Source: CAZHHH01 sp052400685 (GTDB lineage: Bacteria; Bacteroidota; Bacteroidia; Bacteroidales; Marinilabiliaceae). From it: DNA of 64,000 bases. Positions within the stretch are counted from its first letter, which is position 1; each line of letters opens with the position of its first letter. A program made the translations under genes and the position numbers. The notes beneath the pieces were generated by a model. It was not told the origin of the DNA. It made no database searches and saw only the letters and a program-made list of their open reading frames with translations. Where the stretch lies: the NCBI GenBank assembly GCA_052400685.1, contig JBQTGJ010000001.1. The stretch is one strand, 5' to 3'. Of the stretch, positions 24,842 through 33,900 are shown in pieces.

Positions 24842-25432
24842 TTACTGCTCGTCGGTTTTTTCAACGGAGACTTTTATGTGACCCCAGTTTTCGCCTTTGC
24901 GGATGCGATGAAGCTGCATTTCGCTTATGCCAAATTGCTTGGCAATAATACGAAGTTTGGTCTTTCGTTGGGGGTCGAGTAATTTCTTTTTAAGACGCAT
25001 CACCTGAGTTGATGTGAGCTTTGGTCCTTGTGAAGGGCAGCGTTCTTTGGCTTTTGCCCTTCCTTCAATTACACTGGGGTTGCCCTGTTGGTGAATAAAG
25101 ACTTCTTCTTTGCTGGCCCACCTCAGGTTTTTTGCAAAGTTATTGCTTTTATTATAGTCACAGTGTATTACAAAATTTTGTCCTTTACGCGGAGGATTCA
25201 GAAAATATTCGGCTACCAGTTTATGTACGTATAATGTTGTTGATTTTCCGTTAGGACGAACCGGTAACGTTTTGTATCCTTTAAGACAACCTCCTTTTAC
25301 CAGTTTGCCATCCTTCAAGGATTCGCAATAACTCAGAATACGGCCATAATTACTGATGGCGTAGTGTTTTCGGAGAGCGCCGTCGGGAAATCGAATCTCT
25401 TTCCACTCTTCGTTCCAGTGAGATTTAATCAT
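24842..25432 (-). CDS. NUMOD4/HNH-type DNA-binding protein inside the arg-pro operon
   Basis: A 196-residue protein. Residues 8-36 fit the NUMOD4 motif (WKEI..., then YAISNYGRILSY). Residues 68-108 look like an HNH core of the phage/homing-endonuclease kind: YVHKLVAEYF with His70, then VIHCDYNKSNNFAKNLRW with His90, Asn98 and Asn102. Residues 138-185 form a helix-turn-helix-like tail (LRIIAKQFGISEMQLHRIRKG). Such genes are normally mobile, yet this one sits between argD and proC with 32- and 14-base gaps and no disruption of either. It could be an intact nuclease or a domesticated DNA-binding regulator; the sequence does not decide. Confidence 0.75.
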   Translation of the reverse strand: MIKSHWNEEWKEIRFPDGALRKHYAISNYGRILSYCESLKDGKLVKGGCLKGYKTLPVRPNGKSTTLYVHKLVAEYFLNPPRKGQNFVIHCDYNKSNNFAKNLRWASKEEVFIHQQGNPSVIEGRAKAKERCPSQGPKLTSTQVMRLKKKLLDPQRKTKLRIIAKQFGISEMQLHRIRKGENWGHIKVSVEKTDEQ

Positions 25433-25464
25433 TGTGAGCTTTTTTGGGGTTAAGTGTTATTCTT

Positions 25465-26589
25465 TTAATTTAGTATTTCTTTGAGGCTTTGAATAAATCG
25501 GTCGGCCATGGCTTTGGTGAGGGTGAGCGGGGGTAATAATCGAATGATATTGGTTGACGATACACCGGTGAATATTTTTTTCTCTTCAACCAATGTTTTC
25601 CGAATGGGTGCCACAGGACCGTCAAATTCGAGACCAATCATTAACCCCTTGCCACGTACTTCCTTGATGTTTGATATTTTTTTTAATTCCTGAATCAAAT
25701 AAGACCCAACTTCTTTGGCATTGTTAATCAGTTGTTCCTGCTCAATAACTTCCAGTACCGCCAGTGCCGCTGCACAAGCCAGATAGTTGCCGCCAAAGGT
25801 TGTGCCCAACATGCCATGAGAGGCTTTGAATTCAGGTGCTATTAATACGCCTCCGATGGGAAAACCATTGGCCATTCCTTTGGCAGTCGTGACGATGTCA
25901 GGTTGTATGCCCGATGTTTGGAAAGCAAAGAAGGAGCCTGACCGGCCATAACCCGACTGTATTTCGTCGAGGACTAAGCAGGCCCCGTATTTTTTGCAGA
26001 GAGATTTTAATTGTTTCAGAAAATCGTTGTCCGGTAACCGGATGCCTCCAATACCTTGTATCCCTTCGATGATAACGGCACATACATCTTCTTTTTGAAG
26101 CTCAGCCTCAACGGCTGCTGCATCGTTTAACGCCACAAACGTTACCTGATGTCCTTTGTTTACGCCCGACTGGATAACCGGATTATCTGTGGCTGCCACG
26201 GCCATTGATGTTCGGCCATGAAAAGCTTTGCTGAAGGCTATTACTCTGCTTTTCCCAGTATGAAAAGAGGCCAGCTTAAGGGCATTTTCATTGGCTTCGG
26301 CGCCTGAGTTGCACAAAAATAGCCGGTAGTCGGTAAGGCCGCTTATTTGTCCCAGTTTTTCGGCCAGTTGCAACTGCATGGGGTTTTGCACTGAATTGGA
26401 GTAGAATCCTATGTTTTCCAACTGTTTTTCAATGCGTTTGATGTAATGCGGATGGCTGTGACCGATGGAGATGACGGCGTGACCACCGTATAAATCCAGA
26501 TATTCAGTGCCTTGGTCATCCCAAACAGTGCAGTTTTTTGCCTTTACCGGGGTGACGTTCATGAGTGAATAGACTTCAAATAGTTTCAT
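25465..26589 (-). CDS. argD: N-acylornithine aminotransferase
   Basis: A 374-residue class III PLP aminotransferase starting at MKLFEVYSLMNVTPVKAKN; an eight-residue upstream extension is discounted. The PLP lysine is Lys237 (TTAKGMANG), with NSGAEANE at 94-101 and Asp208 in VLDEIQSGYGR. It forms N-acylornithine from the semialdehyde made by ArgC; the acyl group is probably succinyl in this pathway. It lies 66 bases after argC. Confidence 0.92.
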   Translation of the reverse strand: MKLFEVYSLMNVTPVKAKNCTVWDDQGTEYLDLYGGHAVISIGHSHPHYIKRIEKQLENIGFYSNSVQNPMQLQLAEKLGQISGLTDYRLFLCNSGAEANENALKLASFHTGKSRVIAFSKAFHGRTSMAVAATDNPVIQSGVNKGHQVTFVALNDAAAVEAELQKEDVCAVIIEGIQGIGGIRLPDNDFLKQLKSLCKKYGACLVLDEIQSGYGRSGSFFAFQTSGIQPDIVTTAKGMANGFPIGGVLIAPEFKASHGMLGTTFGGNYLACAAALAVLEVIEQEQLINNAKEVGSYLIQELKKISNIKEVRGKGLMIGLEFDGPVAPIRKTLVEEKKIFTGVSSTNIIRLLPPLTLTKAMADRFIQSLKEILN

Positions 26590-26655
26590 CTTGTTGTAAA
26601 TTGGTCTCTCCATTTCCTCTTATGAGAAAATTAGGGGGTGTTATTTTGCATTTCT

Positions 26656-27621
26656 TTAAAAAGCCGAGGGCTTCAAATAAAGGCCTGTTTTTTCATTGAG
26701 GCCAAAAATAAGATTCATATTCTGTACAGCTTGACCCGAGGCACCTTTGGTAAGGTTGTCGATGATGCTGGTGATATGTAGTTTCCCATTGTGTTTTTCC
26801 AAATGCAGCAGGCATTTATTGGTGTTAACCACCTGTTTTAAATTAATGGGTTCGTCCGAACGCGATGTGTAAGCTGCTTTGGCATAATAATCGTCATACA
26901 ATTGATTGGCTTCGTCAAGCGATAAGCTGCAATCAAGATATACTGAAGCCAGTATGCCGCGGGCAAAATCGCCGCGTAAGGGAACAAAATTTACGGGTTG
27001 ATCAAAATCTGGCATTAGCTGAACCAACGATTCGCCTATTTCGATGAGGTGTTGGTGCTCAAAGGCTTTATAGATAGAAATATTGCTGTTTCGCCAGCTG
27101 AAATGTGTTGTGCCCGATGGCGCTTGTCCGGCACCTGTTGACCCCGTAATGGCATGGATATGAATTTCGGAGAGTAGCTGGCTGGCTGCCAAAGGCAATA
27201 CAGCCAGTTGAATAGCTGTTGCAAAACAACCGGGATTTGCTATTTTATTGGCTTTGACAATAGCCGGGCGGTTGAGCTCGGGTAAGCCATAAACAAAGTC
27301 GCGTGCTTTGGCCTTGTGACGAAAATCCTGACTCAGGTCAATGATTTTTACCTTTTCGGGGATTTGGTTTTCATTGATAAATGATACCGATTTGCCATGT
27401 CCCATGCAAAGGAATATGACATCCACCGTCTCAAAATCCGGTTTTTCTGAGAACGTCAGATTGGTATCGCCTGTCAGATCGGTGTGAACATTGTAAACCG
27501 GCTGACCGGCATGACTGCTACTCACGATCCAGGTTATTTCAGCCTGTGGATGTCCCAATAGTATTCTCACCATTTCACCAGCCGTATAACCTGCACCGCC
27601 TACTATTCCTGTTTTAATCAT
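26656..27621 (-). CDS. argC: N-acylglutamyl-phosphate reductase
   Basis: A 321-residue enzyme with the dinucleotide loop GIVGGAGYTAGEM at the N-terminus and the catalytic Cys132 in ANPGCFATAIQL. It reduces the acylglutamyl phosphate from ArgB to the semialdehyde. It follows argG, with a degenerate repeat copy in the 155-base gap. Confidence 0.95.
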   Translation of the reverse strand: MIKTGIVGGAGYTAGEMVRILLGHPQAEITWIVSSSHAGQPVYNVHTDLTGDTNLTFSEKPDFETVDVIFLCMGHGKSVSFINENQIPEKVKIIDLSQDFRHKAKARDFVYGLPELNRPAIVKANKIANPGCFATAIQLAVLPLAASQLLSEIHIHAITGSTGAGQAPSGTTHFSWRNSNISIYKAFEHQHLIEIGESLVQLMPDFDQPVNFVPLRGDFARGILASVYLDCSLSLDEANQLYDDYYAKAAYTSRSDEPINLKQVVNTNKCLLHLEKHNGKLHITSIIDNLTKGASGQAVQNMNLIFGLNEKTGLYLKPSAF

Positions 27622-27630
27622 TGTTGGTTG

Positions 27631-27779
27631 ATTTGGTCAATTTTATTTAAAGTTCAGCTTCTTTGTTGTGCTTGCCTTTAAAATGTTTAGTTATAACATT
27701 AAATTTCCATTATCCGGGGCTCGCCAGCTTTTAATATGAACTTTTCAGCTCAAATATCTGACCTGATGGACAGGCACTA
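27631..27779 (-). repeat. Dispersed palindromic element, copy 9 (diverged)
   Basis: The right end GATGGACAGGCACTA (27765-27779) is well preserved and its last bases (27777-27779, complement TAG) are the argG stop codon. The middle keeps AATATGAACTTTTCAGCTCAAA and the left keeps TTTAAAGTTCAGCTTCTTTG-like bases near 27645-27665. The left end is approximate. Confidence 0.65.
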
Positions 27780-28979
27780 AATATCTAATTGTCCTTTGTT
27801 GACGTTGTTGAAAATTTTGAGGTAGTTTGATGAAATGGTCGTGAAACCTTTTACATCTTCGCCATTCCATGCTTTGTTTTCTTCGCCGTATTCTCCAAAA
27901 TCGTTCTTCATCAGGTCGTGATTTGATTCAATGCCTTGCATCTGGAAGTGGAATGGCATAAGTTTGATGAAAACTTTTCCTGTTACATTGTTTTGTGAGT
28001 TTTCGAGAAATGCTTCAATGTCGCGCATTACTGGTTCCAGGTACATGGCTTCGTGTAAAAGCATGCCATACCAGTTTGAAAGTTGTTCTTTCCAATACAT
28101 CTGCCATTTTGTTAAGGTGTGCTTTTCCAACAGATGGTGTGCTTTGATGATAAGCAGTGGTGCAGCGGCCTCAAAACCGACGCGTCCTTTGATGCCGATA
28201 ATTGTGTCGCCTATGTGCGTGTCCCGACCTATGGCATACGCTTCACCGATTCGTTCAATTTCTCTTATGGCATCAACTTTATTGGTAAATGTTTTTCCGT
28301 TTACAGCAGCTAGTTCGCCTTTTTTAAATTCCAGTTCCAGTTGTTCAGAGCCGGTTTTTGTTGGTTGACTTGGATAGGCCTCATCGGGCAGACATTGATT
28401 GGAGGTTAAGGTTTCTTTTCCACCAATACTGGTTCCCCACAAACCTTTGTTGATTGAATACTCCATTTTTTTCCAGTCGCGAACAACGCCTTCTTTTTTG
28501 AGGTAGTTAATTTCTGTTTCGCGGCTTAATACTGCATCTCTAATAGGTGTGAGTATTTTAATGTCGGGTGCCAAAATTTGAAATGTGAGGTCGAACCGTA
28601 CCTGGTCGTTACCTGCCCCGGTGCTGCCGTGTGCGATGTATTGAGCTCCTGTTTCGCGGGCATAGTTAACAATGGCTATGGCCTGAAAAATTCGCTCAGA
28701 CGATACTGAAAGGGGATAGGTGTTGTTTTTTAGCATATTGCCATACACCATATAACGAATGCATTTATTATAGTAGGTGTCGGTAACATCGAGTGTGATG
28801 TGTTTGGTAACGCCCAGGGCGTAGGCGTTTTTTTCAATTTCTTTCAGCTCTGTTTCAGAGAATCCGCCTGTATTGGCTATGGCTGAATAAACTTCAAGGT
28901 TTTTTTCTTTGGCCAGAAATTTTACGCAGTAAGAGGTATCCAGACCACCGCTAAAGGCTACTATAACTTTTTCTTTCAT
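27777..28979 (-). CDS. argG: Argininosuccinate synthase
   Basis: A 400-residue enzyme that joins citrulline and aspartate with ATP. The start is MKEKVIVAFSGGLDTS, with the PP-loop motif AFSGGLDTS at 8-16; the 17-residue upstream extension lies in repeat DNA. The start codon is immediately preceded by four units of the ATGAAACG repeat family, and the stop codon TAG comes from a dispersed palindromic element, so both gene ends are bounded by repeats. Confidence 0.95.
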   Translation of the reverse strand: MKEKVIVAFSGGLDTSYCVKFLAKEKNLEVYSAIANTGGFSETELKEIEKNAYALGVTKHITLDVTDTYYNKCIRYMVYGNMLKNNTYPLSVSSERIFQAIAIVNYARETGAQYIAHGSTGAGNDQVRFDLTFQILAPDIKILTPIRDAVLSRETEINYLKKEGVVRDWKKMEYSINKGLWGTSIGGKETLTSNQCLPDEAYPSQPTKTGSEQLELEFKKGELAAVNGKTFTNKVDAIREIERIGEAYAIGRDTHIGDTIIGIKGRVGFEAAAPLLIIKAHHLLEKHTLTKWQMYWKEQLSNWYGMLLHEAMYLEPVMRDIEAFLENSQNNVTGKVFIKLMPFHFQMQGIESNHDLMKNDFGEYGEENKAWNGEDVKGFTTISSNYLKIFNNVNKGQLDI

Positions 28980-29068
28980 ATGATTATAATTTATTTTTTT
29001 AAGGCCATATGGAACTCGCCGGGTAATCATCCACCTGTGTGAGAGATTACACTCATGGCTCGTTTCAT
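28980..29068 (-). repeat. ATGAAACG-type repeat unit A1 before argG
   Basis: An 89-bp unit next to the argG start codon, read on the minus strand. It opens with a frame of 13 codons (MKRAMSVISHTGG), then CCCGGCGAGTTCCATATGG and ends AAATTATAATC-ATATGAAA at argG. GTAATC and GATTAC can pair as a stem inside the unit. Confidence 0.9.
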
Positions 29069-29158
29069 ATGATTATAATTTGTTTTTCAGTTGCCATATG
29101 GAACTCGCCGGGATAATCATACTTCTGTGTGAGAGATTACACTCATGGTTCGTTTCAT
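29069..29158 (-). repeat. ATGAAACG-type repeat unit A2
   Basis: A 90-bp unit very close to A1. Its frame is MKRTMSVISHTEV (13 codons). It ends CAACTGAAAAACAAATTATAATC (in pieces: CAACTGAAAAACAAA, TTATAATC) before unit A1. Confidence 0.9.
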
Positions 29159-29258
29159 ATGTTTAAATTTATCTTTCAATGGTCATATGGAACTCTCGAT
29201 GAATTTTAATCATTCTCCTGTGTGTATTTTAGAATGCTAAAATTCATGTTCGTTTCAT
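29159..29258 (-). repeat. ATGAAACG-type repeat unit A3 (100-bp type)
   Basis: A 100-bp unit that differs from unit H2 upstream of hisC at a single base (CACAGGAGAATG here, CACAGTAGAATG there). It has the same strong hairpin GAATTTTA/TAAAATTC enclosing CATTCT/AGAATG. The initial frame is MKRT. Confidence 0.92.
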
Positions 29259-29344
29259 ATGATTATAATTTGTTTTTAAGGTCACATGGAACTCGCCGGG
29301 ATTAATAACACTTGTGTGGGAAAAAAATTTATGGCTCGTTTCAT
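29259..29344 (-). repeat. ATGAAACG-type repeat unit A4 (most upstream)
   Basis: An 86-bp unit, the most diverged of the array: ATGAAACGAGCCATAAATT at the start, CCCGGCGAGTTCCATGTG in the middle and AAACAAATTATAATC at the end. Together units A1-A4 fill most of the 426-base gap between argG and the GNAT gene; the remaining 60 bases show nothing notable. Confidence 0.88.
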
Positions 29345-29405
29345 ATTATTATGTGTTTGGGATTCCGGTTTATTGGAATTTATTGTACGATATTTTTTTT
29401 GCCGA

Positions 29406-30089
29406 TTACAGGAATAGGGCCAAAACCCTTTGCAATAGGTTTTTGTGATTGGTTTTTTTTGGACCTTTCAGAAAAACGAATTTTTTGAAACCTAACCATC
29501 GCTCGTAAACTTTTAGTTTCTTTTGTGGAATATGCGTGTCTGTATCTTTATTCGTCTTGTTCGGATCGTATAACATGCCTGTACATAAGCAATGTTTGCG
29601 ATTGGTACGCAGCAAAATATCGTAGTTGATACAGCTTTGACAGCCTTTCCAGAATTGCTCGTCGTCGGTTAGCTCTGAAAAGGTAACCGGCTTATAGCCT
29701 AATTCGGAATTAATTTTCATCACTGCGAGCCCTGTGGTTAGACCGAAAATTTTGGCGTTGGGATAGCGTTTGCGCGAAAGCTCAAAAGCTTTACGTTTAA
29801 TGTCACGGGCCAAACCATGGCCTCTGAATTTGTCCACAACAATTAAACCGGAGTTTGCGACAAATTTTTCGTGCCCCCATGATTCAATGTAACAAAAACC
29901 GGCAAATTCTTTGCCTGACAGCGCAATGATGGCTTTGCCTTCGGTGATTTTTAGATTTACATATTCGGGGTTCCGTTTTGCAATACCGGTACCCCTTACC
30001 TTTGCTGCGTCAGCAATGGTTTGAAGGATGGTATCCACATAATTCAGATGTTTATCTGAAGCTATCTGAATGGTAATTTCGTTGTCCAT
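29406..30089 (-). CDS. GNAT-family acyltransferase of the arginine cluster (probable N-acylglutamate synthase)
   Basis: A 227-residue protein. Residues 1-140 are a GNAT fold with the acyl-CoA loop around DKFRGHGLARDIKRKA; the rest contains a Cys-rich segment (KGCQSCINYD, KHCLCTG) and a basic tail. It lies between argR and argG, 32 bases after argR. No classical argA or argJ is present, so this enzyme is the natural candidate to acylate glutamate at the start of the pathway; I recall that genetic work in Bacteroides thetaiotaomicron assigned the equivalent gene that role, probably with succinyl-CoA. The chemistry is inferred from context. Confidence 0.75.
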   Translation of the reverse strand: MDNEITIQIASDKHLNYVDTILQTIADAAKVRGTGIAKRNPEYVNLKITEGKAIIALSGKEFAGFCYIESWGHEKFVANSGLIVVDKFRGHGLARDIKRKAFELSRKRYPNAKIFGLTTGLAVMKINSELGYKPVTFSELTDDEQFWKGCQSCINYDILLRTNRKHCLCTGMLYDPNKTNKDTDTHIPQKKLKVYERWLGFKKFVFLKGPKKTNHKNLLQRVLALFL

Positions 30090-30121
30090 TTAATATTGAA
30101 TATAAACCTGATTTTATTTTT

Positions 30122-30616
30122 TTATAATTCTGATCCTGATATTTTATTTTTAATACCAGGAATAAACAGCGACAGCGCGTCTGTTATTTGTGTCCGGCTA
30201 ACGCCTTCTCTGCATATTAAAAGAATGGTATCGTCGCCGGCAATGGTGCCTAATATTTCGAACGGGCTGTGGCTATCGATCACAGATGCCAGTCCGTTGG
30301 CAAACCCCGGCCGGGTTTTTATAACCATCATGTTACCCGAAAAATCTACCGACAGAAAGCCGCTTAACGGAAATTCTTCATGAAAGCGTTCGGTTTCAGT
30401 CGTGCCTGGAGGTGACTCCGGCAATATATAAATATAGCTGCCTTCGTGGTCGGGCTGTTTGGCTACCTTTAAGGCCTTTAAGTCGCGCGACAGTGTTGCT
30501 TGCGTGGTTTTAAAGCCTTTTTTTTCCAGTAAAGCCAATAACTCTTCCTGGCTGCCAACCTTGTTGTTTTCAATTAGGTTGACGATTGTATTTATGCGAT
30601 GTGTTTTTATCTTCAT
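30122..30616 (-). CDS. argR: Arginine repressor
   Basis: A 164-residue ArgR. The N-terminal winged helix has the SRDLK recognition motif (ATLSRDLKALKV), and the C-terminal arginine-binding, hexamer-forming domain has GTIAGDDTILLICR. The start is MKIKTHRINTIVNLI (complement of 30614-30616), because the frame upstream has no family similarity. It is the first gene of the leftward arg-pro cluster and is divergent from carB; two ArgR-type operators lie 75-110 bases upstream, so it likely controls itself, the cluster and carB. Confidence 0.94.
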   Translation of the reverse strand: MKIKTHRINTIVNLIENNKVGSQEELLALLEKKGFKTTQATLSRDLKALKVAKQPDHEGSYIYILPESPPGTTETERFHEEFPLSGFLSVDFSGNMMVIKTRPGFANGLASVIDSHSPFEILGTIAGDDTILLICREGVSRTQITDALSLFIPGIKNKISGSEL

Positions 30617-30690
30617 TTGTGAAGATTTTTTTTGTTCGTTAATTTGATAGGAGAGCTCGTTTATCAAAAACCGGAGCTATTTCCTTTCTG

Positions 30691-30725
30691 TGAATAAATA
30701 TTCATTGAAAGTGTAAAATTATTCA
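30691..30725. promoter_or_regulatory. Pair of ArgR operators (ARG boxes) between argR and carB
   Basis: TGAATAAATATTCA at 30691-30704 is a perfect palindrome and an exact match to the ArgR box core TGAATwwwwATTCA. A second, weaker box TGTAAAATTATTCA is at 30712-30725. The centres are 21 bases apart, which is the spacing of paired ARG boxes (two 18-bp boxes with three bases between) for binding by an ArgR hexamer. Confidence 0.85.
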
Positions 30726-30912
30726 TTATTTATCATCCTAAAAAGGAAAAAGTGATTTTTTTGATTGAATAAAGAAACTTTTTTTGTGGTAATAAAATCT
30801 AATTTTCATTGATTAGCAAGGCAAATTAGTCTGTGTTAATGAGTTGAAGTGATTTATTCATAAAATATGCAAAAATGTGATTTCAGATGTATGGAATTGT
30901 TCCAATATGATG

Positions 30913-30920
30913 TAACTTTG
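30913..30920 (+). promoter_or_regulatory. -7 element candidate for carB
   Basis: TAACTTTG matches TAnnTTTG exactly and lies 49 bases before the carB ATG. The -33 position (30890-30893) reads TATG, three of four matches to TTTG at the correct 19-base spacing. Confidence 0.6.
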
Positions 30921-30969
30921 TAACCCGATAATGTAAGTGATTGTAATCCTAATTAATACGACTCTATCG

Positions 30970-33900
30970 ATGAAGAAAGCAGTAAATAAGGTGGTCATTC
31001 TGGGTTCAGGCGCGTTAAAAATTGGTGAAGCCGGCGAATTTGATTATTCCGGATCGCAGGCCATCAAAGCGCTGAAAGAGGAAGGTGTTTACACGGTTCT
31101 TATTAACCCGAATATTGCAACCGTGCAGACATCCGATAAGCTGGCCGACAAAATTTATTTTTTGCCCGTTACCCCTTATTTTGTTGAACAGATATTTAAA
31201 AAGGAGAAGCCCGATGGACTTCTCCTTGCTTTTGGCGGACAGACCGCACTTAACTGCGGGGTCAGGTTATACGAGCAGGGAACTCTTGAAAAGTATAACG
31301 TGCGGGTGTTGGGAACACCTGTTCAGTCAATTATAGATACTGAAGACCGGGAAATTTTTGCCGGTAAGTTGGGTGAGATTGACGTGAAAACGCCCAAGAG
31401 TGTTGCTGTTACCTCTATTAAGGAAGCTTTAAAAGCTGCTGAAGGAATCGGGTATCCTATTATTGTGCGGGCAGCTTATACCTTGGGTGGTATGGGAAGT
31501 GGTTTTTGCAATAATGCAGAGGAGCTGCAAACACGTGCCGAAAATGCTTTTTCATATTCCAATCAGATTTTGGTGGAGGAGTCGTTGAAGGGTTGGAAAG
31601 AAGTGGAATATGAAGTGGTGCGCGATGCCTATAATAATTGCATCACCGTTTGTAATATGGAAAATTTTGATCCTTTGGGAATCCATACCGGTGAAAGTAT
31701 TGTTGTGGCACCATCGCAGACGTTAACCAATTCGGAATATCATAAATTACGTGAACTGGCCATTAAAATAGTCAGACACATTGGCGTTGTGGGCGAATGT
31801 AACGTGCAGTATGCCCTCGATCCTAATTCAGAAGATTATCGGGTTATTGAAGTCAATGCGCGTTTGTCGCGTTCCAGTGCGCTGGCTTCCAAAGCAACGG
31901 GGTATCCGTTGGCTTTTGTGGCGGCTAAATTAGGGCTTGGTTATGGGTTGCATGAGCTTAAAAATTCGGTTACCAAAGTTACATCAGCCTTTTTTGAACC
32001 GGCGCTGGATTATATTGTATGTAAGATTCCCCGTTGGGATTTGAATAAATTTACCGGTGTTTCCAAACAAATCGGATCCAGCATGAAGAGTGTTGGTGAA
32101 ATAATGGCTATTGGTCGTTCTTTTGAAGAAGTTATTCAAAAGGGACTTCGAATGGTGGGTCAGGGAATGCATGGTTTTGTCGGCAACCAGCCGCTCAAAA
32201 TTAAGGACGTCAGGACAGAGTTATCAGAACCTACCGATCAGCGGATTTTTGCAATTGCCGAAGCGATGGAACAAGGTATGGGTGTTGAAGAGATTCACGA
32301 ATTGACCCGTATTGATAAATGGTTCCTGGAAAAATTGAAAAATATTTCCGATTTGAAAAGCAGCATGTCAAACTATTCTTCGCTGGAGGGTATGCCCGAA
32401 GATTTGTTGCTTGACGCCAAAAAAATGGGTTTTTCCGATTTTCAGATAGCCCGGGTGGTATTAAAAACGCCTTCGGCAAAAATGGAAGAAGGATTGCTGA
32501 AGGTACGTGAATACCGCAAAAGTTTGAATATTCTGCCAGTGGTAAAACAAATAGATACCATGGCGGGCGAGTTTCCGGCGCAGATCAACTATTTGTATCT
32601 TACTTATAATGGTAAGTTTTCGGATGTGGAATTTGAAAAAGATGGTCTCTCGGTTATCGTTTTGGGTTCCGGCGCATATCGTATTGGAAGTAGTGTGGAG
32701 TTTGACTGGTGCAGCGTTAACGCCGTTGAAACGGTTAATGAGCAGGGTTTTCGTTCGGTGATGATTAACTACAATCCCGAAACGGTTAGTACCGATTATG
32801 ATGTATGTAGCCGTTTGTTTTTTGACGAGCTGACGCTTGAACGGGTTTTGGATATTGTTGATTTGGAAGCTCCCAAAGGTGTGGTGATTTCAGTGGGAGG
32901 ACAGATTCCGAATAATTTGGCGATGCGTTTATATAAGCAAAAGGTGCCAATTATGGGTACTTCGCCTGAAGATATTGATCGTGCTGAGAATCGTCAAAAA
33001 TTCTCTTCGTTGCTTGATGAGTTGAATATTGATCAACCTCGCTGGAGCGAACTGACTTCTGTTGATGATATTTTTTCATTTGTGGACGTAGTGGGTTTCC
33101 CTGTTTTGGTGCGACCGTCATATGTGTTGTCGGGGGCTGCCATGAATGTGGTCAGTAACCGCGAGGAGTTGCAGCATTTTCTCGAGCTGGCGGCTAATGT
33201 GTCGAAGCAATATCCTGTGGTTGTTTCTGAGTTTATTGAGCAGGCCAAAGAAATTGAATTGGATGCAGTGGCTAAGGATGGAGAAGTTATTGTTTATGCC
33301 ATCTCTGAGCACATTGAGTTTGCAGGCGTTCATTCGGGTGATGCCACCATTGTGTTTCCGCCGCAGAAGTTATATGTGGAGACCATACGTCGCGTAAAGC
33401 GCATTTCACGCAAAATTGCTGCGGCACTGAATATTAGCGGTCCGTTTAATATGCAGCTGTTAGCGAAGGATAATGATATAAAGGTGATAGAGTGTAATCT
33501 TCGGGCTTCGCGAAGTTTCCCGTTTGTGTCGAAGGTGTTGAAGGTTAATTTGATTGATATAGCGACCCGTGTGATGCTGAATATTCCTGTGGAGAAGCCG
33601 GGTAAGAGTTTGTTTGAGTTAGATTATGTGGGGATAAAAGCGCCGCAGTTTTCATTTGCGCGATTGCAGAAGGCCGATCCTGTTTTGGGTGTCGATATGG
33701 CCTCGACTGGTGAGGTTGGCTGTATTGGGGATAATATTCATGATGCGGTTTTGCAATCCATGCTTTCGGTAGGATATCGGATCCCTGAAAAAAATATTTT
33801 GATTTCATCAGGTCCTTTGCGCGACAAGATAGAGTTACTGTCCAGTGCCCGTATGTTGGTGGAAAATGGATACAATCTTTATTCCACCGCCGGTACGCAT

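Noticed and set aside
24842..25432. Group I/II intron or intein associated with the HNH-type gene
   Set aside because: argD and proC on either side are complete and uninterrupted, and no intron-like structure or split gene is seen.
27931..28368. Rightward 145-codon frame
   Set aside because: Antisense shadow of argG.
28980..29344. CRISPR array upstream of argG
   Set aside because: Units of 86-100 bp follow one another with no unique spacers of even length, and no cas genes are present; they are tandem repeats of a dispersed family.
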